Source: CAYLZW01 sp964388085
Lineage (GTDB): Bacteria > Myxococcota > UBA727 > CAYLZW01
NCBI GenBank assembly: GCA_964388085.1
Contig: CAYLZW010000380.1
Location: 1 to 5,304, forward strand
Length of the DNA stretch: 5,304 nt
Direction: 5' to 3'
Both the position numbers and the translations under genes were made by a program. Below, one piece after another: positions 1 to 5,304 of the stretch. Position 1 is the first letter of the stretch, and the number at the start of each line of letters is the position of its first letter. The notes under the pieces are model-generated. The model was not told where the DNA came from. It made no database searches and saw only the letters and a program-made list of their open reading frames with translations.

Positions 1-1079
<1,079 letters not shown>

Positions 1080-1083
<4 letters not shown>

Positions 1084-1106
1084 GCGCGGAGGCGGCCGGC
1101 GCTCAG
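1080..1106. terminator. Candidate bidirectional terminator between convergent genes
   Basis: CTGAGCGC (1080-1087) and GCGCTCAG (1099-1106) form a perfect 8-bp inverted repeat around an 11-nt GC-rich loop. The left arm contains the TGA stop of the sigma-54 activator, and the right arm ends one base before the TGA (complement, 1107-1109) of the convergent lipoprotein gene. The position is what a shared terminator would have. There is no T-tract on either side, so a canonical intrinsic terminator is not shown; it may only protect 3' ends or be a coincidence of GC-rich DNA. Confidence 0.45.
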
Positions 1107-1721
1107 TCAGCCCGCGTCACCGGCGTCGTCGCCACCCGCGTCCACGTCGCCGTCCTCACCGGCGTCCGGAGCGTCGGCGCCCGCGTCGATCTCGCTACCC
1201 GCGTCGACCTCTTCCGGGCCGGCGTCGACGACGACGCCGGAGTCCGGCTCGCCTGCGTCCGGCGTCGGGCCGGCGTCCTCCTCGGCGGGCGGCGTGTACG
1301 CGGCCGTCTCGACGGGCACCTCGAGCGTCGGGTTCACGGCCGCGTCCGATTCGATGACGAGCGTGGCCTGCTGCGCGGCGCCGTTCGGCGACGTGTAGCG
1401 GAAACGCAGGTTCGCCTGCTCGTCGGGGCCGAGCGTCATCGCGCTGCTCTCGAGGTCCTTGAAGGCGGGGTCGCTGTCGCTCGTGAACGCCACGCTGCTG
1501 ATCGTGATCGTGCCGTCGCCGACGTTGCGCAGCGAGAGCGTCTCCACGTCGAGGCACCAGCCGGCCTCGAGGCAGCAGTCGTCGGTCGTGCAGCCATCGG
1601 ACGGCATGAGCCCCGGCAAGCCGATCAGCGAGTCGAAGGTGGGCACGAGCTCCGTCGGCGTGGACGGCGTGCAGGCGGCGAAGAGGAGCGCGAGGGAGAC
1701 GAGGGAGACGAGACGCTTCAT
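1107..1721 (-). CDS. Small lipoprotein with ASH-like (choice-of-anchor D type) beta domain and DAG-repeat tail
   Basis: This is a predicted lipid-anchored envelope protein of 204 residues; its function is unknown. A signal peptide (MKRLVSLVSLALLFAA) ends at Cys17 in a lipobox-like LFAAC; Phe at -3 is not the usual Leu, Val or Ile. Thr at +2 would not act as an inner-membrane retention signal, so the outer membrane is likely. A Cys cluster follows (C44, C49, C50, C56). Residues about 57-140 read as one immunoglobulin-like strand domain with the LSLRNVGDGTITISSV and LRFRYTSPNG patterns of the ASPM/SPD-2/Hydin and choice-of-anchor D families. The tail from 146 to 204 is acidic, has no Lys or Arg, and repeats Asp-Ala-Gly. 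The ATG at 1721 is supported by AAGGA 10 nt upstream and by the signal peptide directly after it. It is the last gene of the probable three-gene unit, 36 nt after the PPC-like lipoprotein gene. The lipoprotein call is firm; the domain call is by pattern. Confidence 0.85.
   Translation of the reverse strand: MKRLVSLVSLALLFAACTPSTPTELVPTFDSLIGLPGLMPSDGCTTDDCCLEAGWCLDVETLSLRNVGDGTITISSVAFTSDSDPAFKDLESSAMTLGPDEQANLRFRYTSPNGAAQQATLVIESDAAVNPTLEVPVETAAYTPPAEEDAGPTPDAGEPDSGVVVDAGPEEVDAGSEIDAGADAPDAGEDGDVDAGGDDAGDAG
1110..1286 (-). repeat. Asp-Ala-Gly repeat tail
   Basis: The last 59 residues of the small lipoprotein contain nine DAG tripeptides plus one DSG, separated by short Pro/Glu/Val spacers, and the protein ends in DAG. 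Asp is always GAC here, but Ala varies among GCG, GCC and GCA, and Gly between GGC and GGT. The repeat is therefore kept at the protein level rather than being a recent DNA duplication. The tail is probably disordered. Confidence 0.85.
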
Positions 1722-1731
1722 GGGGTCATTG

Positions 1732-1736
1732 TCCTT
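1732..1736 (-). promoter_or_regulatory. Ribosome binding site of the small lipoprotein gene
   Basis: AAGGA on the - strand lies 10 nt before the ATG at 1721, slightly further than the ideal distance. It sits in a 10-bp palindrome, CCTTGCAAGG (1733-1742). It supports the chosen start. Confidence 0.5.
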
Positions 1737-1757
1737 GCAAGGCGGGCGGTGGGACGG

Positions 1758-4028
1758 TCATTGCGGCGGGGCGACGCCCTGACAGGAGTTGAAGCCCCCA
1801 TCGCACACGGCGGGGCAGCCGCATCGCACGCGCATCGAGAACGAGTACGTCATGTCGGGATCGAAGTCGTTGATGCCGTTGTCCGTGACCTCGATGTAGA
1901 GCGGTCGATCGTCGTTGACGTGTAGGTACGAGCACTGGTCGGCGCCGGGGAAGGTGTGGCCGGCGAAGCTCGGGTTGTCGTCGATGTCGGCCCAGCAGCT
2001 GCCGTCGATGCACACCGAGCCCGCGGCGCAGTCGAGCGCGCTCTCACAGCCGCCGCCGGTCTCCTCGGCGTCGAGCCAGGCGCTGATGAGGTCGTCGTCA
2101 CCGTAGACGAAGAACGTCAGCTCGACGGGGGTCTGGGTGTCGACGGAGTAGTCGAAGTCGAGCGCCCAATAACCGGCGGAGGGCATGTCGACGCGGAACC
2201 AGTCGCGATCGCCCTGGTACGTCAGGCGGCCGCTGCCCTGGACGGTCCAGGTCTGGCCGTCGCACACCACGTAGCTGCCCTCTTGATCGCCGCTCGGGCT
2301 CGGCACCGGCGCCTCCGCCATGCACGCCTCCGTGGGCGGTGTCGTCGTGCCGCCGTCGCCGCTGCCGCCGTCGTCGGGGGTACCGGCGTCGGCCGTCGGC
2401 GCAGCGAGCTCGCTGCACAGCGGCAGGAAGGCCGCGGAGATGTCGCGCGCGCGCGGGCGGCTCTCGCTGCGCTGCTGCCAGATCTCGTCGTCGTTGTCGT
2501 AGGTCGGGAACTGCAGGTTGGGGACGAGGAAATCGTCACCGCGCTCGCCCGGGTCCGTGTCGTCGACGATCTGCAGCTCGATCGTGTAGTCGCCCGTCTC
2601 CTGGAAGCCGTCGTCACCGTAGTCGTTCACGGACACGAAGACGGGGCGCGAGTTGCGCAGTGGGTAGCCGAAGGTCCACGTCAGGCGATCGCTCAGCACC
2701 TGCTGGTAGCGCACCTCACCGCAGGCGAGGTCGGTCGCGTTGCGCGGCAGGCAGAACTGCGGCGGCTCGTTCGGCACCGGATCGTTGGGATCGATCTCCT
2801 GCTCGCACGGGCAGGCGTCGAGCTGTCCGGTGCTTCGCTCGGGATCGTGGCCGAACACCAGCACCTGCGGCTGCACCACGTCGGGGACGCCGCCGCTCGC
2901 GGTCAGCGTCACGATGAGCACGCGCGGGTTGCTCGCGCTGGTGTTGCCCGGCGGGTTGACGCGGAAGAAGTCCTGGTCCGCCAGCGCGGCCAAGGAGCCG
3001 GTGAAGGTCGCCGGCAGCGTCCCGCTCGGGGTCGCGCGCGTGACGTCGTCGTTCCGCCCGCCGGCCTCCTGCACGTCGGGATCGGCGATGACGGAGACGG
3101 CGAGCTCGTAGGTGCCGAGGGCCGGATCGATCTGCGCCTTCTGGCCGCTCGCGTCGAACACGCGCAGGTAGAAGAGGTCGCCGGGAGCGCCCGCCACGCC
3201 CACGCGGACGCGCGCGACGAGCTCCGTGGCGTCGCTGCTGAAGGGTTTCGCGCCGAGCACCGTGAGGCCGTCCGGCGCGCGCAGCTCCAGCATCAGGTCG
3301 ACGCCGATGTCGAGCGGGGCGCGCGCGCGGACGTCGACGATGCGTGCGTCCTCTTCGACCGGCAGCGCGTACCAGTCCTCGTCGCCGGTGGTGGCGATGA
3401 GCCCGGTGACGGACGTGCTCGCGCTGACGGGCGTCGCCTCCCCGACGCTGTTGTTCGACTCGTGCGCGTCCGGATCGGGCAGCACGTCGACGCTCAGGTG
3501 GTACGCGTTGGCGATGTCGAGGCGGTCCTGAAAGCCCTCGACGTCCTGCACCACGACGACGTAGTCACCCGCTTCGGCGAGGCGGTGCGCGCCCTCGAAG
3601 TTCACCGGCTCGCCCGCCGAACGGTCGGGGTGGCGGTTCGAGATGCCCACGGGCGTGCCGTCGCCGCGCAGGAGCGAGTAGCCCGGCTCGACGGGGGAGA
3701 GGTGCGTGTCCATCCACAGGTGCACGCGCACGACGCTGCCCGGCGCGGCGACGCTAAAGCGGTAGAAGTCAGCGTCGAGGGCAGGGCAGAGCAGGCCGTC
3801 CACCTGCTCGCCGAGGGCGACGTCGGCGGCGCTCTCGGCGTCGTAGAGCAGGTCGACGGCACACTGGCTGCCGGGGCCAGCGTCGGGCGCCGGCGGCGGC
3901 GGCGGCTCACAGACGCACGCCGACAGCGCCACGAGGGACAACCCGAGGGTGAGCCTCGGCGCGAGGCCGCGTCGTCGCTCGGCGAGGGAGAGGTTCACGG
4001 GCGGGACGTTGGCAGACGAAGGAGTCAT
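1758..4028 (-). CDS. Large lipoprotein with four PPC-like beta-sandwich modules
   Basis: This is a predicted lipid-anchored surface protein of 756 residues with no recognisable enzyme motif. The signal peptide is followed by a perfect lipobox, LSAC, with Cys38 as the lipidated residue; a Pro run and a DAG linker follow. Four modules resemble bacterial pre-peptidase C-terminal (PPC) domains, each with an early D-x-D-aromatic-aromatic strand: DADFYRF (85-91), DEDWYAL (216-222), DQDFFRV (351-357) and DRDWFRV (607-613). Each closes with strands such as YHLSV, YELAV, YTIEL or YSFSM. Rough limits are 66-182, 184-314, 316-488 and 583-735. Modules 3 and 4 carry Cys-rich insertions, and a Gly/Asp/Thr linker (about 545-566) separates them. 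The C-terminus adds four more Cys (736-749). The ATG at 4028 has GAGG 7 nt upstream; a GTG at codon 11 would also give a signal peptide but has no binding site. PPC domains often accompany secreted proteases, but no protease domain is present here. It lies 37 nt after the vWA/TSP3 gene and 36 nt before the small lipoprotein gene. Confidence 0.85.
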   Translation of the reverse strand: MTPSSANVPPVNLSLAERRRGLAPRLTLGLSLVALSACVCEPPPPPAPDAGPGSQCAVDLLYDAESAADVALGEQVDGLLCPALDADFYRFSVAAPGSVVRVHLWMDTHLSPVEPGYSLLRGDGTPVGISNRHPDRSAGEPVNFEGAHRLAEAGDYVVVVQDVEGFQDRLDIANAYHLSVDVLPDPDAHESNNSVGEATPVSASTSVTGLIATTGDEDWYALPVEEDARIVDVRARAPLDIGVDLMLELRAPDGLTVLGAKPFSSDATELVARVRVGVAGAPGDLFYLRVFDASGQKAQIDPALGTYELAVSVIADPDVQEAGGRNDDVTRATPSGTLPATFTGSLAALADQDFFRVNPPGNTSASNPRVLIVTLTASGGVPDVVQPQVLVFGHDPERSTGQLDACPCEQEIDPNDPVPNEPPQFCLPRNATDLACGEVRYQQVLSDRLTWTFGYPLRNSRPVFVSVNDYGDDGFQETGDYTIELQIVDDTDPGERGDDFLVPNLQFPTYDNDDEIWQQRSESRPRARDISAAFLPLCSELAAPTADAGTPDDGGSGDGGTTTPPTEACMAEAPVPSPSGDQEGSYVVCDGQTWTVQGSGRLTYQGDRDWFRVDMPSAGYWALDFDYSVDTQTPVELTFFVYGDDDLISAWLDAEETGGGCESALDCAAGSVCIDGSCWADIDDNPSFAGHTFPGADQCSYLHVNDDRPLYIEVTDNGINDFDPDMTYSFSMRVRCGCPAVCDGGFNSCQGVAPPQ
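1995..2048 (-). other. Cys-rich micro-motif inside PPC-like module 4
   Basis: Residues 661-678 follow the spacing C-x5-C-x5-C-x4-C with the pattern DCAAGSVCIDGSC. This short disulfide-type motif recurs in secreted proteins of Myxococcota. It interrupts the fourth PPC-like module after its FFVYG strand and probably forms a stabilised loop or a small binding knob. Function is not known. Confidence 0.6.
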
Positions 4029-4035
4029 GGCGGCG

Positions 4036-4040
4036 CCTCG
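4036..4040 (-). promoter_or_regulatory. Ribosome binding site of the PPC-like lipoprotein gene
   Basis: CGAGG on the - strand lies 7 nt before the ATG at 4028, within the 37-nt spacer after the vWA/TSP3 gene. It is a modest match, but it favours this ATG over the GTG at codon 11. Confidence 0.45.
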
Positions 4041-4065
4041 ACAAGGGCAATGCTGGCCGCGCGCG

Positions 4066-5304
4066 TCAGTTGGGCTGCACGCAGTGGACCGTGGGATCGA
4101 ATTCGCTGGCCTCGACGAAGTTGAGGCGCTGCACGTTCACGACGCCGTTCGCGGGCACCTTCAGGCGCTGTTTGGCGTCGAAGCGCGCGGACACGCAGGC
4201 GAGCCGCGCGATGCCCGGCTCGTTCGGCGCGTCGAAGGGCGCCTCCGAGACCTCGATGAGCACGCGGTTCTCGCCGCGGGACATCTGGCCCCCGCCGAGC
4301 CCTGTCCCTGGCAGCGGCCCGGCGTCCGGTTCCATCTCGGCGCCCCCCGCGCCGTCCGCGCCCGTCGTCGACGAGAGGGACACGTTCGTGACGTCGAAGC
4401 TGTAGCACACGCGTGAGCCGTCGAGCCCGAGCTCGCGGACGTCATAGCGGTAGGCGTGATCGCTCAGGAACTTCACGTCCTCGGTGGTGGGCTCCGAGTG
4501 CCAGCGGATCTCGCGCGCGTTGTCGGCGCCGTCGAAGTCCACGTCGAGCAGGCCGTCGGGGATGGCCGGGTTCGTGCCATAGAGCAGCTCGAGCCCGTCG
4601 CCGAAGCCGTCGAGGTCGCTGTCGTAGCGCTTCGGGTTGGTGCCGGCGAAGCGCTCCTCGCAGTCGCGCAGGCCGTCGCCGTCGGTGTCGACGCGGTCGA
4701 TGTCGGCCACGCAGTCCGCGTCCGTGGGGTCGAGCGGATCGAAGCCGCTCGTGCGCAGGTTGTACTCGATGAGGTCCGAGAAGCCGTCGCCGTCAGTGTC
4801 TTGCCGCCGCGGATCGGAGCCGGTCAGGCCCTCGAGCTCGTCGGTGAGGCCGTCGCCGTCCGAGTCGATGATGCCCGCCGCCAGCGTCGGGTTGTCGGGG
4901 TCACGCACGTTCCCCTCGACGTAGAGCGCCTCGGAGAACGGCCGCGCGTTCAGGTTCGTCACCACGAAGTTCTTGAGCGCGAAGATGCGCTTGAAGCTCG
5001 TGTAGTCGACGAACAGGAAGTTGATGCGCTCGCCCGACGAGAAGTCGCGGAAGACACCGTCGCCGTGCGCGGCCATGGCGTGGATCAGCGTCGAGCCGCA
5101 GGCCTTCACGGGCGCCGAGGTGCCCGGCGCGGCGACGAAGCCGGCGTTGAAGGTCAGCTCGCGCACGTCGTAGCGGCGGGCCAGCTCCTCCATCTGATCG
5201 ATGCGGTCCGCGATCTCCTCGACGACGTCGCCCGGCGGCGGGTCCTGCGTGTTCAGCCAGTCGCGCGCGTCGGTGCACACGGCGCCGGGGTTGAAGCGGC
5301 TGTC
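4066..5304 (-). CDS. vWA-like / thrombospondin type 3 repeat protein, 5'-partial
   Basis: This is a probable exported, Ca2+-binding surface protein; its N-terminus lies beyond the window. The frame is open to base 5304 (DSRFNPGAV), so the GTG at 5280 is probably an internal codon; residues are counted from it. Residues about 1-118 look like the C-terminal half of a von Willebrand factor A domain (helix to about 35, strand ELTFNAGFVA, then VFRDFSSGERINF). The metal-site DxSxS motif would be upstream and cannot be checked. Residues 139-257 hold five TSP3-type DxDxDGxxDxxE loops, which bind Ca2+ through acidic side chains. After them comes an unrecognised beta-rich domain (about 258-398) starting YRYDVREL, with CYSFDVTNVSL and a Gly-rich PDAG linker in the middle. 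No C-terminal anchor or sorting motif is visible, so attachment would depend on an N-terminal signal outside the window. It is the first visible gene of the unit, 37 nt ahead of the PPC-like lipoprotein gene. The TSP3 call is firm; the vWA call is moderate. Confidence 0.88.
   Translation of the reverse strand, partial: DSRFNPGAVCTDARDWLNTQDPPPGDVVEEIADRIDQMEELARRYDVRELTFNAGFVAAPGTSAPVKACGSTLIHAMAAHGDGVFRDFSSGERINFLFVDYTSFKRIFALKNFVVTNLNARPFSEALYVEGNVRDPDNPTLAAGIIDSDGDGLTDELEGLTGSDPRRQDTDGDGFSDLIEYNLRTSGFDPLDPTDADCVADIDRVDTDGDGLRDCEERFAGTNPKRYDSDLDGFGDGLELLYGTNPAIPDGLLDVDFDGADNAREIRWHSEPTTEDVKFLSDHAYRYDVRELGLDGSRVCYSFDVTNVSLSSTTGADGAGGAEMEPDAGPLPGTGLGGGQMSRGENRVLIEVSEAPFDAPNEPGIARLACVSARFDAKQRLKVPANGVVNVQRLNFVEASEFDPTVHCVQPN
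4510..4866 (-). repeat. Five thrombospondin type 3 (Ca2+-binding) repeats
   Basis: In order the loops are DSDGDGLTDELE (4866-4831), DTDGDGFSDLIE (4800-4765), DTDGDGLRDCEE (4689-4654), DSDLDGFGDGLE (4623-4588) and DVDFDGADNARE (4545-4510). Loops 1-3 match the consensus best; loop 5 has Asn in place of the ninth-position Asp. Start-to-start spacing is 22, 37, 22 and 26 residues. The + strand 12-mer GCCGTCGCCGTC occurs exactly at 4672, 4783 and 4849, in loops 3, 2 and 1. Confidence 0.9.

Noticed and set aside
1690..1708. Two 9-bp tandem units coding LVSLVS in the signal peptide
   Set aside because: A repeat of two units in a Leu/Ser/Val-rich signal peptide is expected from composition.
1956..4124. 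A 722-codon open frame on the + strand, antisense to the PPC-like lipoprotein
   Set aside because: It is codon-aligned with the lipoprotein gene, so a stop would need a TTA, CTA or TCA codon in the sense gene, and such A-ending codons are very rare at this GC content. Its product is a monotonous Ala/Arg/Val-rich string without domains, while the sense strand has a lipobox and clear modules.
4573..4579. TGGCACG on the - strand inside the vWA/TSP3 gene
   Set aside because: It encodes the Gly-Thr of the repeat's YGTNP segment, and no matching -12 element follows.
5278..5280. GTG as the start of the vWA/TSP3 gene
   Set aside because: The frame stays open to the window edge, the sequence begins within a vWA-like domain, and no signal peptide follows the GTG. 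The gene is treated as 5'-partial.

Overview
The window is very GC-rich and is packed with genes from end to end. It holds a sigma-54 activator with a Fis-type C-terminus, lipoproteins with Asp-Ala-Gly ('DAG') linkers, a vWA protein with thrombospondin type 3 calcium-binding repeats, and pre-peptidase C-terminal (PPC)-like domains. That mix is typical of Myxococcota and related former Deltaproteobacteria. This taxonomic reading is an inference from protein style; no rRNA or tRNA gene is present to confirm it.

Layout: positions 1-1083 on the + strand carry the 3' part of a sigma-54-dependent transcriptional activator, with a complete AAA+ core, a low-complexity linker and a DNA-binding helix-turn-helix. 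Its N-terminal sensory region lies before the window. A short gap with a perfect 8-bp inverted repeat separates it from three convergent genes on the - strand that fill the rest. In transcription order these are: (i) a 5'-partial vWA/TSP3-repeat protein (5304 down to 4066); (ii) a 756-residue lipoprotein with four PPC-like modules (4028 to 1758); (iii) a 204-residue lipoprotein with an ASPM/SPD-2/Hydin-like beta domain and an acidic DAG-rich tail (1721 to 1107). The spacers between the three are 37 and 36 nt, so they probably form one transcription unit whose promoter lies beyond 5304.

Together the three - strand genes look like a set of envelope or surface proteins: two lipid-anchored beta-domain proteins and one probable Ca2+-binding adhesin-like protein. 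None has a recognisable catalytic motif, so roles in adhesion, matrix or surface assembly are inference. The activator is convergent to them, so it is not part of the same operon, and no sigma-54 promoter was seen in front of any gene here.

No mobile element, CRISPR array, RNA gene or broken gene was found. The least ordinary features are the Cys-rich insertions at the same loop of PPC-like modules 3 and 4, the DAG tail that ends exactly at the C-terminus, and a seven-residue motif repeated on both sides of the TSP3 array.
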